In this document: positions 1-11,400 of the stretch, piece by piece
Layout: each line of letters starts with the position of its first letter
Position numbering within the stretch: the first letter of the stretch is position 1
Assembly: GCA_947650285.1 (NCBI GenBank)
Contig: CANTFL010000482.1
Location: forward strand, 124,001-188,000
Direction: 5' to 3'
DNA: 64,000 bases
Source: Hyaloperonospora brassicae
Lineage: Eukaryota > Oomycota > Peronosporomycetes > Peronosporales > Peronosporaceae
Notes under the pieces: generated by a model
What the model saw: the letters and a program-made list of their open reading frames with translations, nothing else
What the model was told of the DNA's origin: nothing
The model's database searches: none
Program-made: the position numbers and the translations under genes

Positions 1-116
1 AAGATGTGCGATAGTGTTGCAGTCCTGTTTAAAATTAATAATGTTTAACATAGATGTTGATTCAATGTAAGTAGCGAAAATATATTATTTCACACCGCAA
101 TTGTAGGTAGCTGCTG

Positions 117-577
117 TCAAACCTCCATTATAGTTTTTTCTTTAGGCGCATAAACAATAGCCTTCCAGTGTGACATGAAGGCTGTCCAGCCCTCTTCGAC
201 GGCATCCATAAAATTTAGTCTGCATCGGGTGATAATGTTGGCGCGATGTAAAATCTGCATATATTTATTAATGCGTGAGACCACTTCCCCGCGATTGCGT
301 TTATGAGTCCAAGGTCGCAATCAACGACAAAATTCGTTGGATGCCACGGGATAATCCCGTAGATCTCATATATCATCCAATCATGATCCACCAATTCCTG
401 ACCGTCCATAAATCCTACTGCAGCAGTAAAATTTTGGTTAGTACTAGCAAGTACAACAACATGAAGGAGCAAAAAGCTGTAGGCATTTGTCTTGTAGGTG
501 CATTCAATCATAAACAATTTGAGATGAAAACATCTGTAGCCCTTAGTCTCTTCTGGCAGAATTAGGGTCATCATCAA
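117..577 (-). pseudogene. MULE (Mutator-like) transposase remnant
   Basis: Two overlapping minus-strand frames together read like the catalytic core of a MULE/FAR1-type DDE transposase. The 215-577 part has the hydrophobic strand LLHVVVLASTNQNFT, then a D-x-W-M stretch and FVVDCDLGLINAI, which corresponds to the 'TD(R/K)...AL..A' catalytic strand of the family. The 117-320 part continues with CRLNFMDAVEEGWTAFMSHW, matching the region just after the core. The frame changes between the two parts, neither has a proper start, and the DNA-binding N-terminus and C-terminal zinc knuckle are absent here, so this is a dead fragment. The family normally exceeds 500 residues. Assignment is by motif order only; a FAR1-like domesticated gene is less likely because of the frameshift. 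Confidence 0.6.
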
Positions 578-867
578 CTAGGAACGTAACCTGATTTCAG
601 CGACGACAGAATTAGTATTAACAATACTTACCGTAGCAGTGGCAGCAGCAGTAATGGAACGGACGTAGTGCTCATCATTATGCCTTGGGCAATGAATGAT
701 TTCTTTTTGGATTGTCGTGGCCTAACCATGGTACGGGTGCATTTCTACTTTGCTTAATCTGTATTATTCGAATTGACTTGGCCTAAATGTGATACCATAG
801 TTGTCATAGGAACATTAAGTCGAATGGATAGGCTCCGGTGTATTAAGTGATATGGCCCTGTGTATAT

Positions 868-1189
868 TGTAACGGGGCTAGAATAATTCGTTCCTTACCT
901 TACACTATTGTTTTGAGGAAGCTCAAAACTCAAGTCTTTGGCGTTTAGTATTTTTGACTCTGTTCATATTTTTGTCTTTTAATTCATCCTAATTACGAAT
1001 GGTTCCCTTGGACTCATGGGAACCACTCAATCTACGTGCCTATATCTTACTAGCTAATAATGGTGCCTAGTACACTAAATTAGCTAAAAGATACGACGTG
1101 CTACTTTCGCTACTATGAAAGAAACACCCATACTTAAGTAACATGTAAACTTAATCGAAACTACTTATGTAACGGGGTAACCCATTACA
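868..1189 (-). repeat. 3' LTR of GY1
   Basis: This 322-bp sequence begins TGTAACGGGG and ends in ATTACA, and matches 8133-8453 along its whole length with scattered substitutions and one or two indels. Because the element is on the minus strand, this copy is the downstream LTR. The last 22 bases (1168-1189) form a near-palindrome, and the same structure is present at LTR ends of the other gypsy elements in the window. Confidence 0.93.
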
Positions 1190-1206
1190 TCAACCCCTTC
1201 TTAAGA
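1190..1206 (-). promoter_or_regulatory. polypurine tract of GY1
   Basis: Read on the minus strand, the bases directly before the 3' LTR are AAGAAGGGGTTGA, a purine-rich run in the position where plus-strand DNA synthesis is primed. GY2 has a comparable purine run directly before its 3' LTR. Confidence 0.6.
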
Positions 1207-1336
1207 CAGCACTCACGAACCGTGAGTGCTCAACCACAAGACCCAACGACGCACAAGCCAAACGATGACTGAAGACGCAGACGCCAACACCACAGCACTC
1301 CCGCGCATAATCAGCGGGAGTTTAGTAAACCACGTG

Positions 1337-2573
1337 ATGGATCAGCATCTGATCCCTTGAGCACTGTACGACTTGTCCGGAGCTCAAGCTCCGGACTCTC
1401 TCGAAACGATACAGGACTACTTCCGGCGTTTCCGTGGGTTGCGAGAGAAGACTCTTGATGGCATCTCGTACGAGTCGCTCCATCGGTCTTGGTGCGCGTT
1501 CATCCGGCGGTGGAACCGGATGCTTGAAAACGGAAGAAACTTTCAGCAGTGGCTGGCCAATTGCGATGATATCCAGGCCACTCATACAATCGGTGCACTG
1601 CGCGAGAAGATCTGCGAAAACGCGTGGAACGTAGATCGACTCTGCTACGTTCACGTACGCGAATCTTGTTACTCTTATGACTCGATGCCTCTTCCAACTC
1701 GCGAGTCTTGGCAACGACAGGTCGCTGAGTATCCAATCAGCGAGTATGAACAGCTCTGGATCGGACGGTATGGGCGCAGCTTTATGGAGCGCAAGACTGC
1801 GGTTAATCGTGGCGCGTCACGCTGGCGACACCACTTGCGTTCCCGAGATCGTGTTGCCATGCGCTCTCCACGACGTTTTCGTTCGCGTGATCGTGGCGAT
1901 ACACGTTCGCCGCGACGTTATCGTCGTCGCTCGTCATCTAGTCGTCGTGGTGACGTTTGACCACGACGTTCTTGCAATAACTTTTGATCCCGTAGTCGTG
2001 GTGACGCTTCACCACGACACCGTCGTTGTTCATCTCGTTCCCGATCACCGCGAGAACACACAGGTCGTGACTAAACCTGCACCAAGCGTATTCACGGAAT
2101 CGAAAGCCCGAACGAAGTCTGAAATGTCTTAAAGAAGCGGAGAACGCGGTTCCCACGTATCCTGCTCGGGTGGAAACATGAACCAACGTACACGATACTT
2201 GCGCGCGGTTGGAACCGCGCGCTCATGGTGTCGCGACGAGAATCCTCATAACCCAATAAGCGTTCCACAATCCAGCGCTTCTGATCTTCCGCGTCCACAA
2301 GCGACGGTGGGCCCTCACGGTGATACTACTCGCGTCCTGGTTGCCCAGGAATATGTAGATGCGGCCGTGAACAAGGCTGTTGATGCCCAATTGGAAGCTG
2401 AAGCTGCCCTTGATCGAGCTGCGCGGGCTGAGAGATCAGCGAACATGATCCGAAATTCGAACCGCGAGCTGCTTGAACGGATGCGAAACCTGAAACGCCA
2501 GGTTCTTGGGCACACGCAGATTGGGACGGAGCCGCGTCCGATGTCACTGGCGCGTCAAGCAAGGCGAGAGTGA
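1337..2573 (+). pseudogene. antisense accessory ORF of GY1 (Arg/Ser-rich plus coiled coil)
   Basis: This open region lies on the strand opposite to gag-pol, in the env-like position. An ATG at 1337 is followed in frame by a stop at 1358, then an open frame to 1957 and, after a frame change, another from about 2178 to 2573. The first part has the pattern SLHRSWCAFIRRWNRMLENG, then cysteine/aromatic-rich sequence, then a basic tail with repeated R-S-R-D-R and R-S-P-R-R motifs. The last part holds an alanine/arginine/leucine-rich heptad-like stretch (about 2350-2515) that should form a coiled coil. It ends a short distance from the 3' end of the integrase frame, so the two are convergent. GY2 has the same arrangement. 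No known family was recognised. The stops mean this copy is broken. Confidence 0.55.
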
Positions 2574-2599
2574 AGGTCAAAGTATGAGCCTTTGACTCC

Positions 2600-4330
2600 G
2601 AGGACGGAGCCAACCCGTGAAGCGTAGCTGGACGATACCTCTTGAGCCTCCCGACGTAAAACTTCGGATGAAGTCGCAGTGTCGAAGGAATGTCCAGCGT
2701 GTATGCGTCGCCGATAGCCTTGAGTACCGTAAATGGTCCGATAAAACTCGGCGCGAGCAAACTCGCGCCGAATTTGGTTACTCCTGAATCTCATAGGCCT
2801 TTGGTAGATAGCAATACACGATCACCCTTCTTGAATGTACTCGTGTTTCTTCTTCCACGTTTGTCTGCATTCCCTTTCTGTTTATCCACTGCAGATCGAA
2901 GAATATCGCGTACAAACCTCGTGATGGCTTGACGTTGAAGTATAAAACTCAAACACAGCCATGTAATCAATCGACGCGTATTTGGCTTTAGGGTTTCGAA
3001 TACCCGAAGAAGGGTCAATCAGCGTCTGTGCAGTCCATTGGGCTAGCGGGGACGCCACGTCACGTGGTTTCAAAACAGAAGACTTCAATTTGGATTGGGT
3101 GACAACATTCGCGCTCAGAAAACCGTGAGCTGCACTCGATCGTTGTTTATCGTTATCACCCCCCGCCAGAGTGGAGCCACGAACAGCCGTGGGTCGACTC
3201 ACATTAAGAAGAATAGGTACACGAAGATGACCGGCCGAATTCGCAAAAACTGACGTCAACCCCGTTGATGCGTGAACCGCGTTGTTGAGTGCAAACTCCG
3301 CGAATGGCGAAAATGCACTCAAACTCTTAAAGGAAGTTGCATAGCTTCGAAGAACATCTTCGAGAAACCGTTCAACTATTTCTGTTTGCCCATCCGTTTC
3401 GTGATGGGCTGGTGACGACATTTGCAGCTTTGTGCCAAGCAACTCGAACAATGACGTATAAAAGGCAGATGTGAAGCGAGGATCACGATCCGAGACAATG
3501 TTGTCTGGTAGACCATGATGGCGAAACACAGTGTCAATGAAGTGCATCGCAGTCTCAGCCGCGGTGATCGTTGCATGAACAGACATTAGATGTATCATTT
3601 TGCTGATACTGTCCATAAAGACCAGAATACCCGTTCGGTCTTGGCCATCTGGTGTAAGACCGAATATTAAGTCCATTGAGACAGAATTCCAAGCCTGAGG
3701 TCCAATTGGCAGCGGTCGCAGGGGTGCCTGCGACGATGGAGATGGATTCACGCGCTGACATATTTCGCAGATGCGAACCCAGTTGCGAACCCACTTGTAC
3801 ATGTGGGGCCAGAAGGAGTCACGCGAGACAGCCGCGAATGTCTTTTCGCAGCCCAGATGACCGCCAATTGGGGCATCATGGTACTCGCGGATGATACGAG
3901 CACGCAAATCCAAGTCATTCGCAATCACCGTTCGAGGTGCATCGAATTTATCGATGCTGTATAACAGCAAATCACCGTCCATACTGTATCGTTGAATGTG
4001 TTCACGCTTCGTTCGCGAAAGAGATCTTAGTGCAGCATCTCTGGGAGCGCGCAGATAGGCAATAGTGTACGCGTAATCCGGATCGTTCGCGTAAGCCGCG
4101 ACGATTTCATCGAAAAGGCATAACTCGGGTGTGACCCGAATTAGATTCAATGACACACACGTCGCACATCGATCGTCTTTATTGTCGTCGTCATTTGCCT
4201 GGCGACTCAGTGCCATACGAGGATCATAATCTGGACGTCGTGACAGTGCGTCAGCAAGAATGTTATTCTTGCCTGAATTGTAGTGCACGACGAAGTTGTA
4301 CTCGGAATAGAAAGAGAGCCATTGTGCCAT
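2600..4330 (-). pseudogene. GY1 integrase
   Basis: The minus-strand frame 4330 to about 3020 starts after the RNase H tether (LADALSRRPDYDP) and contains the GPY/zinc region (H-x-G-C-E-K ... C-E-I-C), followed by the catalytic core with D in SVSMDLIFG, D in IVSDRDPRF and E in FLEDVLRSY, so the D,D,E triad is visible. After a frameshift near 3020 the C-terminal domain continues in two further frames with TFKKGDRVLLST, SFIGPFTVLK and LHPKFYVGRLKRY (about 2620-2900). No chromodomain was seen. Integrase inserts the cDNA copy into host DNA. Frameshifts in the C-terminal third make this copy non-functional. Confidence 0.88.
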
Positions 4331-4351
4331 CCGTTTTGACAGGTGTGGGCT

Positions 4352-5733
4352 CTAAATTGCTGTTCGCTGCGATGCATGATCCGTATACAAGACGAACGTG
4401 CGTTCGCCTAGTAGGTGGACACGAAACTTGATGAGTGCGTAGCGCATCGCTAGCAGTTCCTTATCGTAAACCGGATAGTTCTTCTCTGCCGGCTTTATCT
4501 GTCGTGATTGGTAGCTCACGACTCTTTCACGGCCGTCATGATCAAATTTCATGAGGGCGCAACCAGTTTCAAAGTCACTTGCATCACACACCACGTGAAA
4601 CGGCTTGGTGTCGTCAGGGAGTATCAACAATGGCGCCGACACCAGGCTCACCTGTACTGCGTCGAAGGCAGCTTGATGTTCGGGGCGCCACGACCAAGTG
4701 GCGTCTTTATTCAGAAGGGACGACAGGGGCTGTATAGAACCGGCGTAATCCTTTGTGTACTTATGCAAGTAATGAGCTAGACCGAGCCATTGACGCAACT
4801 ACGTAGGTTTCTTGGGTGTAGGACAAGAACAGATGGACGACACCTTCTCTGGATCGGCTCGAACACCCGATTTGCTCACGTAGCAGCCCAGCACCGGAAT
4901 CTCCGGTGCACAAAATACGCACTTCTTTAAATTTGCATATAACTTGATATCCCGCATGACTTGGAACACCTGATTCAGGTGTTTAAGGTGAACCTGGACA
5001 GCACTGAGGTTGCCCTCAGTGCGACTGTGGACAAAAATGTCATCGAAGTAGCCAGGAGCAAAGTCTCAAAGAGGTCTCAACACTTGAAAAACCATGCGAT
5101 TGAAAGTGGCTGGTGAGTTTTTAATCCTTGTGGCATCACCAGCCACTTCCAAAGCATACCACTCGGGGTGCTCACCGCAGTGAGTGGTATGTTACTCTGT
5201 CGCTTCACGATCTGGTAGAAGCCATAGGTCAGATCGATGGCGCTTAAGATGACGCTACCTGACATGGAGTTTGGAACAATGTCTTTCCTGAAGATAGGCG
5301 TTCGGGCAGGAATAGTAGCATCGTTGGGCTTGTTAACGCAAGCAATATACGCCAGCCTCCCGTAGTCTTCATCACACAGAAGGTTGGACTCGAATGGGTG
5401 AGACACTCTCACGCACATGACCGGCCTTGTGACGACCTTCAGAGAATGCATCAATAGCCTCGACTTGGTCTCGAGGCAACGGCCACTGGCGTGTCACACA
5501 ATATTTCGATCCTGGCACGAGATCAATGTCGTGCCGCACGCCACGATCGGCAGGGAGTTCAGCCGATTCTTGTCCGGGAACACGTCGGCGTACTCTCGAG
5601 CGATGTCATAGACAGGGTTACCAGACTCGCGCAGAGCCTCCCAAGATTGCGACGCAAATCTTTCTTCGTGCGCTGACTTTTGATTAGCACTTCGAGGGCG
5701 CGTCATTCGCTCCTCATGCGCCTCATAGGTCAC
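4352..5733 (-). pseudogene. GY1 reverse transcriptase and RNase H
   Basis: From high to low coordinates the minus strand shows the RT fingers and palm: FRKDIVPNSMSGSVILSAIDL with the first catalytic Asp, FYQI, and WLVMPQGL. The second catalytic motif YFDDIFVHSR is intact near 5040. It is followed by LGCYVSKSGVRADP, then YLHKYTKDYA and the RNase H segment FHVVCDASDFETGCALM with YPVYDKELLAM and VLYTDHASQ (4352-4798). These polymerise cDNA and degrade the RNA template. Frame changes occur near 5450 and 4800, and a stop follows the RNase H, so the polyprotein is interrupted although the catalytic residues remain. Confidence 0.9.
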
Positions 5734-6089
5734 CTCGTTGGTGACCAGACATACTTGTTCCGCAGTGCCTTCCTTAAGGTCGCGTAGAAAATGCTATCAG
5801 GAGAGTCCTGAAAGGCTCGAAATCGACGACGCGTCGCGAATGGGACTCGCGACCTCAATGTATAGGCGCTATTTTAGATTCCCGTCCACAAACACAATAG
5901 CGTGGACACATTCAAACGCTGAGTTCCCGTAGCTTGCGTCCCCATCGTGCTTTGAGTCCATGCTCTAAGCTGGCGAACCGCAGTCAGGTGTTAAATCCTC
6001 ACCCCCATTCTAGACGCTAAATGTCCTCATCCAAGACGTCGAAATCGCGCGACGGGAGTAGTCCATACTCGTCCGTCGACGCATGATGC

Positions 6090-6440
6090 GAGACCCCCTG
6101 CTCGTCCGTCGCAAACTCGCGTGGGGCTTCCTGCTCGACCACGTCTTGCTCATGTGGGAATCTCTGGTTGATTACATTGGGCGATGATGGGAACCCCTAT
6201 TCGACCATCTTGTTCGCACGTGGGGACTCTTGTCGATCCACGTCACACTCGGTGGCGAGCCCCTGCTCGGCCACATCTTGCGCTTGTGGGAGCCTTTGCT
6301 CGACCACAATGGGTACAGGTGGGAACACCTGTTCGTGTTCGACCACCGCTGTCTCGTATGGGAACCTCTGTTCGACCGCGTCGTCCTCGCGCGTGAGCCA
6401 CTGCTCGTCCACGTCGGTCTCCTCGTTGGAAAACGAGTAA
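6090..6440 (-). repeat. degenerate minisatellite inside GY1 pol
   Basis: A run of imperfect units of about 33-39 bp recurs across this stretch, recognisable on the plus strand by repeated 'tgggaacc...tgttcgaccac' cores. On the minus strand it encodes 11-13-residue repeats beginning V-E-Q or V-D-x-Q with acidic and proline residues (for example [21 protein letters not shown]). It sits between protease and reverse transcriptase. GY2 has no such repeat at the equivalent place. Confidence 0.7.
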
Positions 6441-6779
6441 ATATCGTCACTCGTGCGTAGGGGCACGGAACAAGCGGTACAGAGAGGGCCATCGCTCACT
6501 ATGTGTACCGCCGGCGTCGTGGATGTACGTTCCACGACTGTAACGTTCGGCTAATCACTTGGAGATACCAAGAGATGGGTGAACGCTTCGACGTCTCGCT
6601 GATCTGGCTAATTAGTCGATCTGGGGCTTGTATCGTGCCAACCATGGCATGCCCAGAATGCAATCGAATGCATAATTCATCTCAATTACCAAGAAATTGT
6701 CGTTGCTGCGAAAGCCGTCTAACTTATTCGGCAACGACACTTCGCGCCGCGATACGCGGCGTGCTTTTTCGTCAGCGAG

Positions 6780-6975
6780 CTTGACAACAACTTAGCCAGG
6801 TCTTTCGCGGACCTAGATGCTGAGTGACAGCATTGACACGCAGGATTCGCGGAAGAAATTGTTTGTCGCTCCTATATCCAGGAGCGCTCGTAGAGGTCGC
6901 CGGATACCGGCGACATGTAAATTTAAAAATAATCAAGCGTGAATCACCGCTCGTGGTGGTGGCATTTGACCGTGC
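6780..6975 (-). pseudogene. GY1 aspartic protease remnant
   Basis: Read on the minus strand, the short segment around 6850-6900 gives RALLDIGATNNFFRES, which fits the active-site loop of a retrotransposon aspartic protease (usually D-[S/T]-G-A). Here the residue after the catalytic Asp is Ile, which would be unusual for an active enzyme. The flanking sequence is in several frames, so only this fragment can be assigned. The protease would cut the gag-pol polyprotein. Confidence 0.55.
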
Positions 6976-7223
6976 ACGCAGCACTGAGGGGCTGGTAGGT
7001 CGGGCTGCCACCGGTGGACCGGAACCTCCCTTCAAAGCAGTAGGGCGTCCTGCACCTACTATTCTCGACCGTTTTTTGGACGAGTTAGCGGAGCACCTCC
7101 CTCATGATGGGTGTCCGTCGTATGTACTGACTTCGGTGCTGGCGCGCGGCCTTCAGCAGATCGATGTCATGTCTTTCGGCATCGAAAGCAGATCATCTAA
7201 GGTCCGCTATGGACGTCGCCCTG

Positions 7224-8106
7224 TTAGATCGTAGCGCGTCGTCGGTCATTCGACGACTCAATTACATCGATCTCCATAGGTTCCGGGCCCGCTGATCTGA
7301 CAGCGGTAACAACTGAAGGCTTGGTATAGGCCTGAGTGACTCTGAAGTCCTTACGGAGGGCGATAGCGAAATCCTCCATCAACGTGGCAGGCTCCGCGCG
7401 TTCCAGTGATAGACGAGTCTGCCCTTCACGCATGCCATCGACAAACACGTTCACTTGTGTGTACATGTCCATGGGATGCGTGATAATGCACGACGCTAGA
7501 TGTCGAGCCATCTGTACGTAGTCACGCATCGGCATCTTATCCTGTCGCAAGGACAGGAACCTTGAACGCACCAACTTCTCTTCCTGTGGAGGCTCGAAGG
7601 CGAGCCGAAGGTCACTCTGGATGGCTTCCAGAGTGGGGAACGCGTACTCGTCCACAACGAGTTTACCCAAGGCCCACTCCTTGGCTTTCCAAGCGAGACG
7701 GGATAGGAGAAAGTTGATCTTCGCTCGAGGAGCTTCGAGAAGTCTCGAGGCGATAGCAATGTCACCTTCCCGGAACCAACGCGACAACGACAAGAATTCT
7801 TTTCCTTAGTTACAGTAGACGGAAGTCTTTATCTTCACGGCATCGTTCCGTGAAGTCCGCGAGGTACCCTAAACCTCGCCGATTGGATTCGGTGGGCTCG
7901 CGAGCCATGCAGTCGTGTATGGCGAGACGCTGTCCATCAGGAGTCACTGATTTGATCAGCGACACATCAAATGCCTCGACAGAGATTGCCGCGAGGCGTT
8001 TTAGGGCATCATACTCAACACCAGAGAGATGGGGAAAAGTCGCGTGCCTTAGACTCACGTCTGGAGCGTCAAAGTACGACGAATCGCTCATACCAAACAC
8101 GGGCAT
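7224..8106 (-). pseudogene. GY1 gag
   Basis: Two minus-strand frames, 8106-7810 and 7793-7224, follow one another with a stop between them. The second (189 codons) has the typical Ty3/gypsy capsid-like pattern: [29 protein letters not shown], a Q-dependent RFLSLRQ and the loop INVFVDGM-like segment [15 protein letters not shown]. It ends with [12 protein letters not shown], equivalent to GPEPMDLCQVE in GY2. The zinc knuckle that follows that motif in GY2 is not visible here because the frame stops at 7224. Gag packages the element RNA. Confidence 0.8.
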
Positions 8107-8122
8107 GGAAAGGACTACTAAG

Positions 8123-8130
8123 GGCTACCA
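8123..8130 (-). promoter_or_regulatory. primer binding site of GY1
   Basis: On the minus strand, two bases after the 5' LTR, the sequence reads TGGTAGCC. The first seven bases are shared with GY2, with the same CC spacer. TGGTAGC is complementary to a tRNA ending GCUACCA, as in many eukaryotic initiator tRNA-Met molecules. Confidence 0.6.
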
Positions 8131-8132
8131 GG

Positions 8133-8453
8133 TGAAACGGGGCTAGAATAATCCGTTACTTAACTTACACTATTGTTTTGAGGAAGCTCGAAACCCAAGT
8201 CTTTGGTATTTAGTTTTTTTACTCTGTTTTTAATTTTGTCTTTTAATTCATCCTAAGTACGAATGGTTCCCTTGGACTCATGGGAACCACTCAATCTACG
8301 TGCTTATATCTTACTGGCTAAAAATGGTGCTGAGCCCATTAAACCAGCTAAAAGATACAACGTGCTACTTTCGCTACTATGAAAGAAACACCCATACTTA
8401 AGTAACATGTAAACTTAATCGAAACTACTTATGTAACGGGGTGGCCCAATACA
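8133..8453 (-). repeat. 5' LTR of GY1
   Basis: This 321-bp sequence is the partner of 868-1189; its plus-strand left edge reads TGAAACGGGG, with the terminal TGT changed. It should contain the promoter of the element, acting leftward. The terminal near-palindrome is at 8432-8453, directly next to the target duplication TATAT. Confidence 0.92.
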
Positions 8454-11400
8454 TATATAGCATCTCCCCTTGTCGACGGCTGAAACATTATTTAGTGCTA
8501 TAAACAAGACCAGAATATTATATGTATTACATTGCCACTTTATCCCATGTAAATAATTGAAGGGCCTCAACCTTTCTAAAATCGACCTACTGACCCACTG
8601 ACCCACGACACATAAACACTTATAACCAATCTTCGGCCATCGAAATGATGCCTGATAAATAAGTACATGCTGCCGATGTCTTGGTATTTAACATACACAT
8701 TATAAAATAAGTAATGCAAGTAAGCGCTTTTTAAACACCTGGACATACCAAACAAGACTATTTAGAATTTTTGTCAATTATCAATCTATTTTGAGTTGAG
8801 GGGGCAAATTTTGCATGAATCCACCTCACGATTAATTGCTATTGCAGCGGAAGGTTTTTTATTCTTTCGCTATCAACTACGTACAAATATTGATACAATT
8901 TGACTATACATGGAATATAAAACCAATTAACCTTTCGCTCGGTTTGCTTAGTCTATCCTTATATGTTGCAATTTATCTTCCTGTAAAATCTATATATAAA
9001 AGATTTGTTGTTGATTTATCATTGAGTTATTAAAATCATTTTGGCCACCATTACCAGCACTTATTAGTTCATTTATATTTCATTGATTAGGAAGTTGACA
9101 GGTGTCAACATAGTTTTCGTTCTCAATTTTTATCAAACTTTCGCTGAAGCATCTTACTGTATACTTAATTATAAATCGAATTTTTTACCCGTTTTAACAC
9201 AGAGAGGCATCGCAATTGTATATATCCCAAAGACCAATGACGCAACGTTTAAAAATCGGAGCTGTGCAATCGATTTTGCCATGCATTCTCAAAATTCACT
9301 CTCAATATTAGGTATTGTTCAACGTTATATTTAATCAAATTTGTTTTAGACGATGCGGTGGTTCAAACAGGAAATTTTGGATGATCGCCTCTAACGCCTT
9401 ACCCTTTTTCACCCACTTGACTTGCCAAATAGCCAATAAGTGATTTTGATCCTATTGAACAGAAAGTTGTGCTCTACTACTCGATTTCCTCAATTGATTC
9501 TGAGTGAATCTCGGGATTAACACTTCCTCCGCTTTGTTCCATGAATTTATGTGGACAGCATATATATCAAGTTCAACGACTTTTGATTTTTTTTCCTTGA
9601 TAATATGCAGCGTCAGAGATTAAGTAAGGCAGTTTAGTTCTGCTTCAAATTTATTACGATACCCAGCCCGTAGTAGAGTGCTGCTTTCAAAACTTATGTA
9701 ACATGAACTACCAATATGACATATCATCAAACATGCATTTGTTACCTTTTTGCTTAATTTTTCGCGTCATTAACAACGTTGATGATGAAGTTTGATTTAA
9801 AGGAAATGATTGAAAATTTCGAAAAATAGTTTAATTTATAAATGACAATCTTGACATCCTTTACATGCTGGCATAAATTACTATCACAAGAGGTCACTTC
9901 AAGTTATCATGCGTAATGATCGGCCTTTATCCAAGCTAAGATGTCGCTGATGTGAGCACGATCAATGCTTTTTTCCACAAATTTCTGCTCTCGTTGTTCC
10001 AAACGTCTTCAGTAATCGAATCCTGTCACGTGATCGATTTTCCGTTTAGTATATACAAACTTGTTTTAAATCCATCTTTAATCTTTGCACTTCATTTCAT
10101 TGGTTAGTTTAGGTGTATATATATAAACCGCTTCAAAAAGCCATATTATAAAGTCGGCTTTGCGCAAATCAAGTTATTTTATTAAAAAAGGGCGTCGCGA
10201 AAGTAATACGACGGTGTACACACATTATATGTCGGGGTTCAGTGTTCAATGAACTTCCTAGGCGTTCATAAACACATTAAATTTATCAATATTGTTTCAT
10301 ATTAATATCGAGATGCGCAACCTCAAACTAGGCCGAAAAAAGGAAGTATTCGCAACGGGCTGGATAAGATTTGATCGATTATCTTTTCTACACAATATAT
10401 TGAAATTCTTTCAACTTATTGAGCTGTTTGTATTGCGCACCATTTAAAAATTTTGGTATCAAAAGACACCAGTATCTGTATGCTTGTCATACTTTTTCAC
10501 CTGCCCAACAATTTTTCTTTATCGCAAATTAATAACGAATTAATAATATTCATAAACGCTTTGGTAGGCTACCTGCTCAGTCGGGCCATGCGCTGTTTTT
10601 GATTCAAGGACGGGATTTTTGACGAAAAAGTTATGCTTTGCCAATGAAAGATACGTCAAGAAAGTCAAGAAGCATATTGGTTTTCAAAAGTGAACATAAG
10701 GATAGCGCAATCGAAAAATCAGCAACGTATGACGGACGTTGCACGAAACTTTTATTATCCATGTCTTAAGGCAAATAGATTTGTAAATGCTCGAAATTTT
10801 TGGAAATTACACGCGTACTCATTTATCGGTCTTTTCATTTGACGGAAACGAAAAAGGCTAGAGCTTATAAATTTTACAGAACGACATGGCTACTCTTCTA
10901 AACTGTTCTCCCCGCAAAAACATAATTTATTCGCTAATTAATGGGTGTAAATATTCGTCAAGTTCAGCTTTTAAATGCAGCAAACCTATTATAAAACATC
11001 ATAACTCCGAACTGTTAAATCATAGTATGAAAATAAGTCTGCCGGAAAGAAGAATTTGACGCTAACGGCCGGGGATAAAGGTCTAAAGAATTGCTGTATT
11101 AAAAAAGGTCCTTTATCGACCATTTTACAAAAATTATAGCTGGTAAATCTCAGACACCGATTTCGTACCCTGTTTCCACCGCTTGTACTTCTACCTAATG
11201 CTGATTATCTATGTTTCGAAATATACCGTTGTTAAAAAATCCGCATCGACAAATGTTGAATTAAAACCGATATCGTGGTAGTGGGCGAAGAAAGCGCGGA
11301 AGCTTCGCATTTCCGGTAAATCCAAACTCCGGGTCGTTATGGTCACTGTAATTAACTTGCCAATGCAGTACTTGAACCAGCACCCACCCGCATCCTTTCC

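Larger units (their letters stand above)
868..8453 (-). mobile_element. Ty3/gypsy LTR retrotransposon GY1, complete but inactive
   Basis: The element has two LTRs (868-1189 and 8133-8453) and is flanked by a perfect 5-bp target duplication TATAT (863-867 and 8454-8458). Coding runs on the minus strand in the order gag, protease, reverse transcriptase, RNase H, integrase, which is the Ty3/gypsy order. A primer binding site lies two bases inside the 5' LTR and a purine-rich tract next to the 3' LTR. The LTRs differ by roughly 6-8% by eye, and every retroelement protein is broken by stops or frameshifts, so the insertion is old and immobile. Between the integrase end and the 3' LTR it carries an additional open region on the opposite strand. 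Confidence 0.93.

Noticed and set aside
2326..2570. Minus-strand extension of the GY1 integrase frame beyond the GRLKRY motif
   Set aside because: The integrase C-terminal domain ends near 2620; the additional low-complexity residues are antisense to the coiled coil of the accessory ORF.
6168..6440. Several open frames on both strands over the minisatellite
   Set aside because: They result from the repeat, which lacks stops in many frames; only the minus-strand polyprotein context is meaningful.
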